A DNA stretch of 33,719 nucleotides from a virus. The notes under the pieces are model-generated. The model did no database searches and was not told where the DNA came from. It worked only from the letters and a program-made list of their open reading frames with translations. The position numbers and the translations under genes were made by a program. This document shows, piece by piece, positions 4,919-12,856 of this stretch. Numbering within the stretch: the first letter of the stretch is position 1; every line of letters starts with the position of its first letter. The stretch is taken from the IMG/VR virus record IMGVR_UViG_3300027971_000139, positions 1 through 33,719 of that record, one strand, 5' to 3'.

Positions 4919-6669
4919 ATTTTGATTTAAAGAAGTTTTACAAGTTCTGTAGTGAACTCAAGATTGAGACGAAAGAAGAAGGCCTCAAGAAGATGGGCAA
5001 ACTTCTGGGGACGCAGACGTATGTGATGGAAGAGATTACAAAGGGGCTAGAGAAAGATGTTCACTTCTTCGTCATTCTTAAAGGGCGGCAGCTGGGTATC
5101 ACAACTGTTTCACTTGCCCTTGATTTATATTGGCAGTTCACACACCCGGGTTGGCAAGGAACACTGGTTGCGGATACAGAAGAGAACAGAGATATGTTTA
5201 GGTCAACTCTGGGAATGTACATGGACGGATTACCGAAAGAGTACAAGATTCCTCTGGTGGCACATAACCGTAATCAGATGGTACTTAAAAACAGAAGTCG
5301 CATCTTTTACCAGATTGCAGGAAATAAGTCACGACTGGGGCAGGGAAAAGCCATCACCTATCTTCACGGAACTGAGACTGCGTCTTGGGGTAACGAGGAA
5401 GGCCTAGCCTCTCTGATAGCCTCTCTTGCTGAGAAGAACCCTGAGCGCCTCTACATGTTTGAAAGCACTGCTCAAGGCTTTAACATGTTTCACGACATGT
5501 ACAAGACCGCTAAGAATGCTCGTACCCAACATGCTATCTTTTGTGGATGGTGGCGTAACGAGTACTACACCGTTGACCCTGCCAGCAACATCTACAAGGT
5601 GTACTGGGATGGCAAGCTCACGGGTGAAGAGAAAGAGTGGGTCAAAGACATTAAGAAGCTCTACGGCGTAGAGATTAACTCTCGGCAGATGGCGTGGTGG
5701 AGATGGAAGATGCACGAGGGGATTAAAGACGAGTCACTCATGTATCAAGAGTTCCCGCCCACTGAGGACTATGCCTTCGTAATGACGGGCACTTCTTTCT
5801 TCTCTAACAGCAGATGCACAGAAGCAGCAAAGGCCAGCAAGAAACTTGACCCTGACCACTACCGTTACGTTTTTGGTCAACTCTTTCAAGACACAGAGGT
5901 TATTCGCTCAACTGAACGCTTGGGGACTCTCAAGATTTGGGAAGAGCCTGTCGACACTGCTTACTACGTCATTGGTGCTGACCCTGCCTACGGAAGCTCT
6001 GACTGGGCAGACAGATTCTGTATTCAGGTCTTCCGTGTATACGCAGACGGTATGGAGCAGGTTGCAGAATTTGCAACCAGTGAGATGAACACCTACCAGT
6101 ACGCTTGGGTGATTGCCCACCTTGCTGGCGCTTACAAGAACTCAACACTGAACCTTGAGGTCAATGGCCCGGGTCAGGCAGTCATTAACGAGATACGGAA
6201 TTTAAAACGCATGGCGGTCGCTATGGGCGGCTCTGTGGGGCATGGCCTGCTGGATGTGCTGGGCAGCATGACCAACTACATTTGGCGAAGGAATGACACC
6301 CTTGGTGGCCTGTCTAACTCCATTGGTTACATCACCACCAGTCAGACAAAAGAGAGAATGCTCAACTACATGAAAGACTTTTTTGAGCGTGGCATGATGG
6401 ACATTAAAAGCCTAGACACGCTGGAAGAGATGAAGGGTATCGTTCGGGAAAATGGATTTATTGGCGCACCCGGTAGAAACAAAGATGACCGAGTCATTGC
6501 CTGCGCCCTTGCCACCGTCTGCTGGGCAGAACAAGTCCAGCCAAGACTTATTGCACAAAAACTTACAAAAGAAATTAGTAAGTCTCAAGAAGACTTCACA
6601 CCTGAACAACTCTCTGTTGGCAGAAATGTCAGCGATTATTTGAAAAGGATTGGCATGTATGGCGCTTGA
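4915..6669 (+). CDS. terL: Terminase large subunit
   Basis: 584 residues. The ATPase half has a Walker-A-like KGRQLGITT (K56-T64), a Walker-B region ITYLHGTETASW with E154, and a coupling motif MFESTAQG (181-188). The C-terminal RNase-H-like nuclease shows GADPAYG (D356), LEVNGPG (E415) and KDDRVIA (D525), the expected three acidic positions. The enzyme packages DNA into the prohead by ATP-driven translocation and cuts the concatemer. The ATG at 4915 overlaps the previous stop (ATGA). All catalytic motifs look intact. The portal follows three small genes downstream. Confidence 0.95.
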   Translation: MNFDLKKFYKFCSELKIETKEEGLKKMGKLLGTQTYVMEEITKGLEKDVHFFVILKGRQLGITTVSLALDLYWQFTHPGWQGTLVADTEENRDMFRSTLGMYMDGLPKEYKIPLVAHNRNQMVLKNRSRIFYQIAGNKSRLGQGKAITYLHGTETASWGNEEGLASLIASLAEKNPERLYMFESTAQGFNMFHDMYKTAKNARTQHAIFCGWWRNEYYTVDPASNIYKVYWDGKLTGEEKEWVKDIKKLYGVEINSRQMAWWRWKMHEGIKDESLMYQEFPPTEDYAFVMTGTSFFSNSRCTEAAKASKKLDPDHYRYVFGQLFQDTEVIRSTERLGTLKIWEEPVDTAYYVIGADPAYGSSDWADRFCIQVFRVYADGMEQVAEFATSEMNTYQYAWVIAHLAGAYKNSTLNLEVNGPGQAVINEIRNLKRMAVAMGGSVGHGLLDVLGSMTNYIWRRNDTLGGLSNSIGYITTSQTKERMLNYMKDFFERGMMDIKSLDTLEEMKGIVRENGFIGAPGRNKDDRVIACALATVCWAEQVQPRLIAQKLTKEISKSQEDFTPEQLSVGRNVSDYLKRIGMYGA

Positions 6670-6838
6670 AATCTATGTGTATGCACCCAATGCTGAGAAT
6701 GACAGGCAAAGATTAAAAGAAATGCTCGAAAGCACGGGCTATAAAGTCCTTGATATGCAGCTGCAAGTCTTTGCTGAGAGCCAAGAAACTTACTTTTTAA
6801 TGACGGTGGAACAAAGTGACACCCCTATCCAAGACTGA
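6659..6838 (+). CDS. Small protein, unknown function
   Basis: 59 residues from the ATG at 6659 (AAAGGA 9 bases upstream), overlapping the end of terL by 11 bases. The start ALEIYVYAPNAEN and the NDRQRLKEMLESTGYKV helix suggest a small alpha/beta fold. No family recognised. Conserved position between terL and the HTH gene is the main context. Confidence 0.65.
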   Translation: MALEIYVYAPNAENDRQRLKEMLESTGYKVLDMQLQVFAESQETYFLMTVEQSDTPIQD

Positions 6839-7205
6839 ACTGAAGAAACAAATCAAGAGATTTATATCTGACAAGGACAGAGGCATCTCTCTACCCATGT
6901 TCTGCGAACTCGCTGGCATCAGCAGAGCCACGCTGCTCGATTGTTTTCACTACGAAACAGAACCTTTGTCAGAAACTACCCAGCGCAGGGTTAACAAAGC
7001 CTACATGCAGTGGAAAGCTGGCATGGTCAAGGTGATGAGCAGGCGGGACAGAAGCAGGTTTATTGAGTACAGGAAAAAGGCTAAGCCCCCAATTATTCAC
7101 GGTTTGGGGCTAAAAGTAACCTCAGAAGGCATCAAACTGCGTGTAGGTCTGGTCAACCGACACGATTACAGCGAACAAGACCTAGATGAAGCACTAAGGG
7201 GGTAA
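6816..7205 (+). CDS. HTH-domain protein next to terminase
   Basis: 129 residues from a GTG at 6816, preceded by GGTGGA and overlapping the previous gene by 23 bases. Residues 24-62 look like a helix-turn-helix (ISLPMFCELAGISRATLLD, then the ETTQRRVNKAY helix). The C-terminal half is basic (SRRDRSRFIEYRKKAKPP). It could be a late regulator or the DNA-recognition subunit of the terminase; the position allows both and nothing in the sequence decides. Confidence 0.7.
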   Translation: MTPLSKTELKKQIKRFISDKDRGISLPMFCELAGISRATLLDCFHYETEPLSETTQRRVNKAYMQWKAGMVKVMSRRDRSRFIEYRKKAKPPIIHGLGLKVTSEGIKLRVGLVNRHDYSEQDLDEALRG

Positions 7206-7206
7206 C

Positions 7207-7704
7207 ATGGCAGTCCTAAAAGACTATTATTGCGATACGCACGGCATTTTTGAGGCATGGGAGGCAAAATGCCCCATGAAGAACTGCAAAGGCGAGCTGA
7301 GTGTCGTTTTTCTCAAACCAGTGGGCTTAAAGTCCGATAAAACCAAGAAAACAGACAGAACAGTCAATCAACTGGCTATTGACTACGATATGACCGATAT
7401 TAAGTCCACCAAAGAGGGTGAATATCAAACTGGCTACATGAAACGCAACAACAAGCTCTCTGACAAAGAGTTTGAACAAGCAACAGAGGCCATGAACGCC
7501 CAAAACAAAGAAGCAAGACCCGGTGACGCTGCGATATGGGGCGCTGGCGGAAACATCAGCATGAAATCCGTTATGGGTGGACAATTTAAATCCATTAATG
7601 GAGAATCTGTGGGAATAAACCCCAAAGCCGCAGGTAATTTAGCCGGGCCACGTGCCGCTAGTTACATGCCAGACCCCGATAATTTACAGGTGAGCAAGCC
7701 ATGA
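7207..7704 (+). CDS. Protein with N-terminal zinc-ribbon-like motif
   Basis: 165 residues. The N-terminus YYCDTHGIFEAWEAKCPMKN has Cys/His spaced C9, H12, C22, C27, consistent with a small zinc ribbon. The rest is polar and Gly/Asn/Lys-rich, probably flexible. AAGGGGGTAAC precedes the ATG. It overlaps the portal start by ATGA, so it is probably a structural or assembly factor made with the portal; that role is inferred. Confidence 0.7.
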   Translation: MAVLKDYYCDTHGIFEAWEAKCPMKNCKGELSVVFLKPVGLKSDKTKKTDRTVNQLAIDYDMTDIKSTKEGEYQTGYMKRNNKLSDKEFEQATEAMNAQNKEARPGDAAIWGAGGNISMKSVMGGQFKSINGESVGINPKAAGNLAGPRAASYMPDPDNLQVSKP

Positions 7705-9350
7705 GAATACCTACCGACCCGCAAGACCGTGAAATCTTTTATCTTGACCTGATTCAAAAATGCTTGGTGTCCAGAGAAGAGCGCAAAGTTGACTACAGTT
7801 CTCTGCGGAGTTGGTATCTTTTTGGTAACGGGCCTGATGAAGCGCCAGCTCTGTACAACAAAATCTTTCCTCACATTGACCAGCTAACCTCGTTCCTCTA
7901 CTCAGCGGAGACAACAAGGTTTAGCATTCAAATGGGCGCTGCCGTTAGCGAACAAGAACACGTGAAAGAGCCAACACTTACTCGTGCGCTCAATGACGAG
8001 TGGGTAAATAGCAACGCTGACCAAGTATTTTCTTCTGCAACAACTTGGGCGCTGGTCTACAACTCTTGCTTTGTTAAATTGATTGTCAACAACGGACTTC
8101 ACCCCTACCTTGTTGAGCCTTCCTGCATTGGTGTGCTGCGAGAAGATACGCCCTACACAGACAGACAAGAAGCACTTGTTCAAACTTACTACATCACAAG
8201 GTCTGAACTATACGCACGGCTTTACTCTCACCCCAAGCGAGATGAAATCGTTGCACGTGTAGGCGCTACGCAGCATGAGCGCACGGATATTGCCAACGGC
8301 ATAGAGCGCATTATCATGTCGCAGTCAAACCCTACCATGTACGGTAACGTCAACCTTGACCTTGCTGGAGGCAACCGCTACAAGGCAACCGTTGCTGAAG
8401 ACACTGTAGAGATGACAGAGTTGTGGGTGTGGAACGATGACATACAAGATTATCAAGTTGTCACCAAAGCAGACCCAGATGTCATCATTTATGACAGAGC
8501 TGGTGAATCAGTGTTTGTCAAAGGTGAGCTGCCTTTTGTGCAAATTGCACCTAACCCTTTGTATGACTATTACTGGGGCGGTTCAGAAGTACAGCGCCTT
8601 GTTTACTTGCAGCAACTGCGTAACAAACGCATGGCAGAAATTCTTGACTTACTGTCTAAACAAGTTTCACCACCAACGGCTTTGATTGGTTTTACAGGAA
8701 TCTTGGATGAGAAAAACTTTGCGCTCAACCGTGCAGGCGGCTTGCTTGCAACTGACATGCCTAACGCAAAAGTTGAAAAACTTGCGCCTCAAATTCCTCC
8801 AGATTTATTCCGTGAAATTCAAGAAATAGATTCCATGTTTGAAGAAGCATCTGGCATTGTCTCTGTGCTGCAAGGCAAGGGAGAGTCTGGTGTGCGCTCC
8901 TCTGGTCATGCCTCACAGCTGGCTAGACTTGGTTCATCACGTGCAAAGAAACGTGCGCTTATCATTGAAGACAGCTTGGAGAAGTTGGCGACACTGTATC
9001 TGAAAGCCATGCAGATATACGACAACACGCATTACACAGATACAGAGGGACGCAAGTTTATTGCTGAGCAGTTCACAAAAGATTTTGTTGTAAAAGTGGA
9101 CGCACACTCTAACTCTCCTATTTTCATGGAAGACCTGCGCCAGCTTGCGTTTAACTTGTACAAGTCAGAAGTCATTGACAAAGAATCTTTGCTTGACTTG
9201 CTTGAGCCTCCCATGAAACAATTACTCAAAGACCGTCTGAAAAAGATGGAAGAGAAAAAAGCCAAGCAGCAAGAAGCACAAGCGGCAGCGCAGCAAGCTG
9301 AAAAGCAAGCGCCAGCCAAAGGTAAACCAGACTTAAAACAGGTGGGATGA
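7701..9350 (+). CDS. Portal protein
   Basis: 549 residues, the usual size for podovirus portals. The N-terminal part (RSWYLFGNGPDEAP, NKIFPHIDQLTSFLYSAE) and the central wing/stem region (LPFVQIAPNPLYDYYWGG, VQRLVYLQQLRNKRMAEI) match the portal pattern. The C-terminus is a long Lys/Ala/Gln-rich helix (KKMEEKKAKQQEAQ), typical of the barrel or crown region. Portals form the dodecameric ring at the packaging vertex that docks the terminase and later the tail. It follows terL after three small genes. The order terL, portal, scaffold, capsid is standard. Confidence 0.88.
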   Translation: MRIPTDPQDREIFYLDLIQKCLVSREERKVDYSSLRSWYLFGNGPDEAPALYNKIFPHIDQLTSFLYSAETTRFSIQMGAAVSEQEHVKEPTLTRALNDEWVNSNADQVFSSATTWALVYNSCFVKLIVNNGLHPYLVEPSCIGVLREDTPYTDRQEALVQTYYITRSELYARLYSHPKRDEIVARVGATQHERTDIANGIERIIMSQSNPTMYGNVNLDLAGGNRYKATVAEDTVEMTELWVWNDDIQDYQVVTKADPDVIIYDRAGESVFVKGELPFVQIAPNPLYDYYWGGSEVQRLVYLQQLRNKRMAEILDLLSKQVSPPTALIGFTGILDEKNFALNRAGGLLATDMPNAKVEKLAPQIPPDLFREIQEIDSMFEEASGIVSVLQGKGESGVRSSGHASQLARLGSSRAKKRALIIEDSLEKLATLYLKAMQIYDNTHYTDTEGRKFIAEQFTKDFVVKVDAHSNSPIFMEDLRQLAFNLYKSEVIDKESLLDLLEPPMKQLLKDRLKKMEEKKAKQQEAQAAAQQAEKQAPAKGKPDLKQVG

Positions 9351-9505
9351 TGGCAGAAGCTAAAGCAGTATCACCAAAGAATGACCAGCCTCGGGTCAAC
9401 ACCAAAGAATTATCTCGTGGCGAGCAGTCACCTAGCTTGACATATCGCACTCAAGGTATTAAAAACACGACTGGGCGTAGTCAGCGTGATTATGCTCGCC
9501 GTTAA
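9347..9505 (+). CDS. 52-residue basic protein
   Basis: The frame begins at ATGATG (9347 and 9350), overlapping the portal stop, with GGTGGG just upstream. The protein is polar, with many Lys, Arg, Ser and Thr and no hydrophobic core (NTKELSRGEQSPSLTYRTQG), so it is probably disordered. Another short basic ORF at 28295 begins in the same ATGATG manner after a large virion gene. Function unknown. Confidence 0.55.
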   Translation: MMAEAKAVSPKNDQPRVNTKELSRGEQSPSLTYRTQGIKNTTGRSQRDYARR

Positions 9506-9521
9506 CAACTAAGGAATGAAC

Positions 9522-9560
9522 ATGTACAAATCTAAACGTGGTCGTAAGACCCGCAGGTAA
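9522..9560 (+). CDS. 12-residue Arg/Lys micropeptide, copy 1
   Basis: The frame reads MYKSKRGRKTRR and then TAA. AAGGA stands 7 bases before the ATG. Eight of the 12 residues are Arg or Lys. A second peptide of identical length and similar sequence follows at 9633. A small hairpin (ATTCC/GGAAT, 9560-9578) starts at the stop codon. A role in packing or neutralising DNA in the capsid, or as a regulatory leader peptide, is inference. Confidence 0.5.
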   Translation: MYKSKRGRKTRR

Positions 9561-9673
9561 TTCCCTTTAACAAGGAATCGGGTGTGGCTTCCTTCCCGCC
9601 AAAAGGTCGCCGCCTTCAACATGGAGAAGACTATGCGTAAAGCTCGTAAAGGTCGTAAGAGCCGCAAGTAATT
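9540..9673 (+). repeat. Tandem 23-base repeat covering the ends of both micropeptides
   Basis: The 23-base unit GGTCGTAAGA-[C/G]-CCGCA-[G/A]-GTAATT occurs at 9540-9562 and 9651-9673, identical at 21 of 23 positions. It encodes the shared GRK-x-R-[R/K] end and the stop codon of each peptide. It shows that the two small genes arose by duplication. Confidence 0.75.
9633..9671 (+). CDS. 12-residue Arg/Lys micropeptide, copy 2
   Basis: MRKARKGRKSRK and then TAA. I choose the ATG at 9633 because GGAGA (9624-9628) lies 4 bases before it; an in-frame ATG at 9621 would overlap that site. Nine of the 12 residues are Arg or Lys. It matches copy 1 in length and in the GRKxR motif. A strong hairpin begins at the last base of its stop codon. 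Confidence 0.5.
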   Translation: MRKARKGRKSRK

Positions 9674-9696
9674 AAGCGGGGGTAACCCCGTTTAAT
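9671..9696 (+). other. Stable hairpin with GTAA tetraloop after micropeptide 2
   Basis: ATTAAGCGGGG-GTAA-CCCCGTTTAAT is an 11-base stem (one G-U pair) capped by a GNRA tetraloop. No U-run follows, so it looks more like a stabilising or processing hairpin than a terminator. Confidence 0.55.
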
Positions 9697-9722
9697 TGCG
9701 GTTTGACCGTTAAAAATTCTTT

Positions 9723-9747
9723 GAAGGGCTGAATTAAAATGCCCTTC
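9723..9747 (+). terminator. Hairpin, weak terminator candidate
   Basis: GAAGGGC-11 bases-GCCCTTC is a perfect 7-base stem followed by ACTTGTT. The U-content after it is poor. It lies directly before the promoter at 9753-9781. Confidence 0.35.
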
Positions 9748-9752
9748 ACTTG

Positions 9753-9781
9753 TTGACAAGTTGTTTGTATATGGTTACAAA
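9753..9781 (+). promoter_or_regulatory. Rightward promoter inside the structural block
   Basis: TTGACA, 17-base spacer, TACAAA. A perfect inverted repeat GTTTGTA-TATGGT-TACAAAC (9763-9782) covers the -10 box and may be an operator. It would give the scaffold and capsid genes extra transcription from this point. Confidence 0.5.
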
Positions 9782-9801
9782 CGGCACATAAGGAGTTTTT
9801 C

Positions 9802-10278
9802 ATGGCTGTCCCTGAAGCTAAATTGATGGAGTTAATGCGAGGCCCACGCTCAGGCGGGGGTGGCAATCCTTCCGGTTTATCTATGCCTTCTGCTGATATG
9901 TCTAATCCGACAGCAATGTCAGATTCGGAAACTCCTCCGATGGCTTCGCCAATGTCCACGCCTGAACCCAAAATGGGGTCAAAAGAAGCCGCTATGATTA
10001 ACTTAGGGATGGCTATGGACTTGTTAGAGCAGTCTCTCCCAGCCCTTGGCTCAGAAACAGAAGAAGGACAGAAAGCTCTAAACGCTATTCGTGTCCTTAA
10101 TGGCATTCTTGGTCAACGCAAAAACAAAACAAACGAATTACAGCAGTCTGAAATTTTGCAGATGCTGCAAACCCTTCCTCAAGCTGGTGGCGCATCGCCT
10201 GAGGGCAAAGCTATGTCTCAAGCGCCTATTCCCGGTATGCCACCTATGGGCGGCGCACCACAACCACCCCAAATGTAA
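9802..10278 (+). CDS. Structural-region protein, Pro/Met/Gly-rich (scaffold-like)
   Basis: 158 residues. Low-complexity ends rich in Pro, Gly, Met and Ser (PSGLSMPSADMSNPT; PIPGMPPMGGAPQPPQ) flank one helical core (KEAAMINLGMAMDLLEQSLP). A clear GGAG precedes the ATG. The location between portal and capsid, the disordered ends and the central helix suit an assembly or minor capsid role. No family recognised. Confidence 0.7.
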   Translation: MAVPEAKLMELMRGPRSGGGGNPSGLSMPSADMSNPTAMSDSETPPMASPMSTPEPKMGSKEAAMINLGMAMDLLEQSLPALGSETEEGQKALNAIRVLNGILGQRKNKTNELQQSEILQMLQTLPQAGGASPEGKAMSQAPIPGMPPMGGAPQPPQM

Positions 10279-10287
10279 GGAACTATC

Positions 10288-10470
10288 ATGGACTTGTTCA
10301 AACCCCGTGGTGCTGCAGCGCCCCGCCGTCCTACTGACAACAATCAGCAGCATGGCGTAATCACAAACACTCCCCGTTTTTCTCAACTTGGCGGCTTGTC
10401 TGCTCCTAACAAAGTTGGCAAAACAGGCATGGCTGTTCAAAAGCCCGGTGACGGTAAAAAAGTTATCTAA
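10288..10470 (+). CDS. Small basic protein in capsid region
   Basis: 60 residues with AAGGAACTATC before the ATG. It is polar, Pro/Asn/Lys-rich and without hydrophobic segments (DLFKPRGAAAPRRPTDNN). It sits between two scaffold-like genes. It may be a minor virion or assembly peptide; unknown. Confidence 0.65.
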   Translation: MDLFKPRGAAAPRRPTDNNQQHGVITNTPRFSQLGGLSAPNKVGKTGMAVQKPGDGKKVI

Positions 10471-10491
10471 TACAGATAAGAGGGTAATTAA

Positions 10492-11022
10492 ATGTCTTTA
10501 GAAAACGTATCTTACGAAGCACGTGATGAGCTTGCCGCCTTAGCGCAGCAACTCGCAGATAATCCTGCAACACGTAAAGATTTCCTACGCATGACCAAAA
10601 AGGTCAAGCCTGACCTGCCTATTCCAGAACTGGACATGGAAGACTACACCTACAATGCAGTCAACAAGTCTGAGCAACGAGTGCAAGCACTTGAAGCTAA
10701 GTTGCGTGAACGGGATGCCGTTGAAGAGTTGCAAAAGCGCAGACAATCTTTGATGAAAAAAGGTTTGATTGCTTCAGAAGATGAAGTTAAAGACGTTGAA
10801 AAAATTATGCTGGAGCGTGGTATCACTAATCACGAAACAGCAGCAGAGTTTCACCAGTGGATGAAACAAGCAGCAGTGCCTACTTCTTCAGGATATAACC
10901 CTTCAGCTGTCAAACAATTTGACCTGAACAAATATTGGAAGAATCCGGTCAACGCCGCTCGTGATGAAGCTGCAAGCGCACTCAGGGATTTGCGTAAACC
11001 GCAACGCCCTATTGGGTTGTAA
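10492..11022 (+). CDS. Probable scaffold protein
   Basis: 176 residues, mostly charged alpha-helix. A coiled-coil-like stretch (EQRVQALEAKLRERDAVEEL, then QKRRQSLMKKG) lies in the middle, and a short positively charged C-terminus (LRKPQRPIGL) follows. It stands directly before the major capsid gene, the standard place for a scaffold. Scaffold proteins rarely keep sequence similarity, so the call rests on position and shape. Confidence 0.6.
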   Translation: MSLENVSYEARDELAALAQQLADNPATRKDFLRMTKKVKPDLPIPELDMEDYTYNAVNKSEQRVQALEAKLRERDAVEELQKRRQSLMKKGLIASEDEVKDVEKIMLERGITNHETAAEFHQWMKQAAVPTSSGYNPSAVKQFDLNKYWKNPVNAARDEAASALRDLRKPQRPIGL

Positions 11023-11035
11023 GAGGGTAAATGGT

Positions 11036-11056
11036 GAGAGCGAAAGTTCTCTTTTT
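11036..11056 (+). terminator. GNRA hairpin with U-run before the major capsid gene
   Basis: GAGAGC-GAAA-GTTCTC forms a 6-base stem (one G-U pair), followed by TTTTT. It lies 23 bases before the capsid start. It may act as a partial terminator or as a 5' stabiliser of capsid mRNA. Confidence 0.45.
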
Positions 11057-11078
11057 AATACGTTCGTAAGGAGGCCTT

Positions 11079-12089
11079 ATGGCTATTGGCGGCGGCATCC
11101 TACCAGCTACGGGGTCATCTCAGTTTAATGAACTGACTTACGTAACTCGTAGAGCCTTTATTCCCAAGCTGGTTGTCCAGCTTTATAACTCGACACCTTT
11201 GATGGCGGCATTGATTGCAAACAGTCAACAAGCCAGCGGCGGTGTTTCTTCTGTAACCGTTCCCGTGCAAGGCGCACAGTTTGTGAACGCTCAATGGTCT
11301 GACTACAGCGGCTCGTTCGCTCAGCCTTCAGTCCAGCAAGGTGCTTACAATGCTGAATTCGACCTGAAACTGATGATTTCTCCCGTACCGTTCCTCGGTA
11401 TGGAGGGCGCAGTTCAGCAAGATGCAGCCATTATTCCGTTGATTGAAGCTCGTATGAACGATGCAACCAACGTGATGATGGACGCAATGGCTACTGCCTT
11501 GTACAACAACACAACCAACACTCAGCAGTTCATCGGCTTGCCCGGTGCTATTGATGATGGTACAACCTTGGCGACCTACGGTAACATCAACCGTAGCACC
11601 TACACATGGTGGAAGTCCAAGCAATACGCCGCTGGCGGTGTAAACCCAACTCGTCAAAACATCTTGCAATACATTTCTGGTACTGTGAAAAACGGTGCTG
11701 AAATGCCTTCATTCGGTGTTTGCGGTTTTGGTACATGGACATTGTTGGCTCAAGACTATGTTGGTCAAGAACAATATGTCATCACCCCCGGTTCTGGTTT
11801 TGATTCTGACCCCAATGGCCCTCAAGCTGCATTCCGTGCCTTGATGGTTGCTGGTGTGCCAATTTATCCCGACCCGTACTGCCCAGAAGGTACTGTGTAC
11901 TTCCTGAACACTAACTACTTGTCTCTGTACATCCACGAGCAAGGTTCGTTTGTGTTTACGGGCTTTGAGTCCACACTTCCTAACTGGCAAATTGGTTATG
12001 TTGGTGCAGTTTTGATGATTGCCGAATTGGTAAACGTCAAGCCTAAAGCCATGACCAAGGTGACGGGCTACAACTACCTCTCTCTGTAA
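11079..12089 (+). CDS. Major capsid protein (HK97-fold type)
   Basis: 336 residues. The extended N-terminal arm (FNELTYVTRRAFIPKLVVQL, then YNSTPLMAALIANS) and the later A-domain segments (AAFRALMVAGVPIYPDP, GTVYFLNTNYLSLYIHEQG) follow the HK97-fold major capsid pattern. It is preceded by a strong AAGGAGG ribosome site and lies after a scaffold-like gene, as expected for the most abundant protein of the virion. No separate protease is visible between portal and capsid. It probably assembles on the scaffold without a maturation cleavage; this last point is inference. Confidence 0.85.
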   Translation: MAIGGGILPATGSSQFNELTYVTRRAFIPKLVVQLYNSTPLMAALIANSQQASGGVSSVTVPVQGAQFVNAQWSDYSGSFAQPSVQQGAYNAEFDLKLMISPVPFLGMEGAVQQDAAIIPLIEARMNDATNVMMDAMATALYNNTTNTQQFIGLPGAIDDGTTLATYGNINRSTYTWWKSKQYAAGGVNPTRQNILQYISGTVKNGAEMPSFGVCGFGTWTLLAQDYVGQEQYVITPGSGFDSDPNGPQAAFRALMVAGVPIYPDPYCPEGTVYFLNTNYLSLYIHEQGSFVFTGFESTLPNWQIGYVGAVLMIAELVNVKPKAMTKVTGYNYLSL

Positions 12090-12100
12090 GGAGTTACAGC

Positions 12101-12430
12101 ATGTCATTAAGCGCAAATAAAATCCTACTGGCGAATGCCGCCACGAACACCCCCGGTGCGTACATTCTTACGCAATCGTTGGGTAATGCTACCGCCATCA
12201 TTCCTGCTGGTTTTTATCAGGTGTTGGCTACAGCAAATGTCACTATTGAGATGAATACATCAAACAACATTTCCTCCCCAACATGGGTGGTTTCGTTGGC
12301 TAATAACACTAGCGGTTTGATTATTTCTGACGGTGTGAACTTCCGTGCCAACGTGTTGGCTGGTACACCAACTATTACGTTGTACGCAACCAATGGCGGT
12401 CAAGCTGCCAGCGGTACTTACAACTCTTAA
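12101..12430 (+). CDS. Beta-rich capsid-associated protein candidate
   Basis: 109 residues, Thr/Asn/Ser/Ala-rich with alternating hydrophobic strands (YQVLATANVTIEMNTSN; TPTITLYATNGGQAAS), suggesting a small beta sandwich. AAGGAG precedes the ATG, 11 bases after the capsid stop. Position right behind the capsid gene is typical of a decoration or head-fibre protein. The role is inferred. Confidence 0.6.
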   Translation: MSLSANKILLANAATNTPGAYILTQSLGNATAIIPAGFYQVLATANVTIEMNTSNNISSPTWVVSLANNTSGLIISDGVNFRANVLAGTPTITLYATNGGQAASGTYNS

Positions 12431-12442
12431 TAGGGATACACC

Positions 12443-12856
12443 ATGAATGCGAATCATGTAGGGGCTTTGTACCCTGATAACTTTGGCAGCTTTGCTGTCT
12501 GCGCCCCTAAAGCTCCAATTTTCTTGGGCGCTACAGGTAACGCAGTGGCAACACTTGCTCAAAGTAACAATACGTCATTCATTGTTCGCCGTGTAACCGT
12601 TTGTCAAGCCAGTGGCAGTGTTGCTCTCGCAAACGTGACTATTCTCACCAGCAATGATGGGAATACAAGCAATGCAGTAACTAACGCTGCTGCTCTAACC
12701 ACCATTACAGGTTCTACTAAATTTCAAGACTTGCCTTTGTCCACAACGGCAGCGTCTACAATTTATAGCAACTCTCTGTATGTGTATGTTGGAACAGCAG
12801 CCGCAGCCAACAACTCTGTTGAAATCACGGTTTACGGTGACATTGTAACTTTATGA
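12443..12856 (+). CDS. Beta-rich capsid-associated protein candidate
   Basis: 137 residues, strand-rich (NTSFIVRRVTVCQASGSVAL, YVYVGTAAAANNSVEITVYG). A capsid decoration or structural role is the most likely explanation given the neighbour order. It overlaps the next gene as ATGA. No family recognised. Confidence 0.6.
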   Translation: MNANHVGALYPDNFGSFAVCAPKAPIFLGATGNAVATLAQSNNTSFIVRRVTVCQASGSVALANVTILTSNDGNTSNAVTNAAALTTITGSTKFQDLPLSTTAASTIYSNSLYVYVGTAAAANNSVEITVYGDIVTL

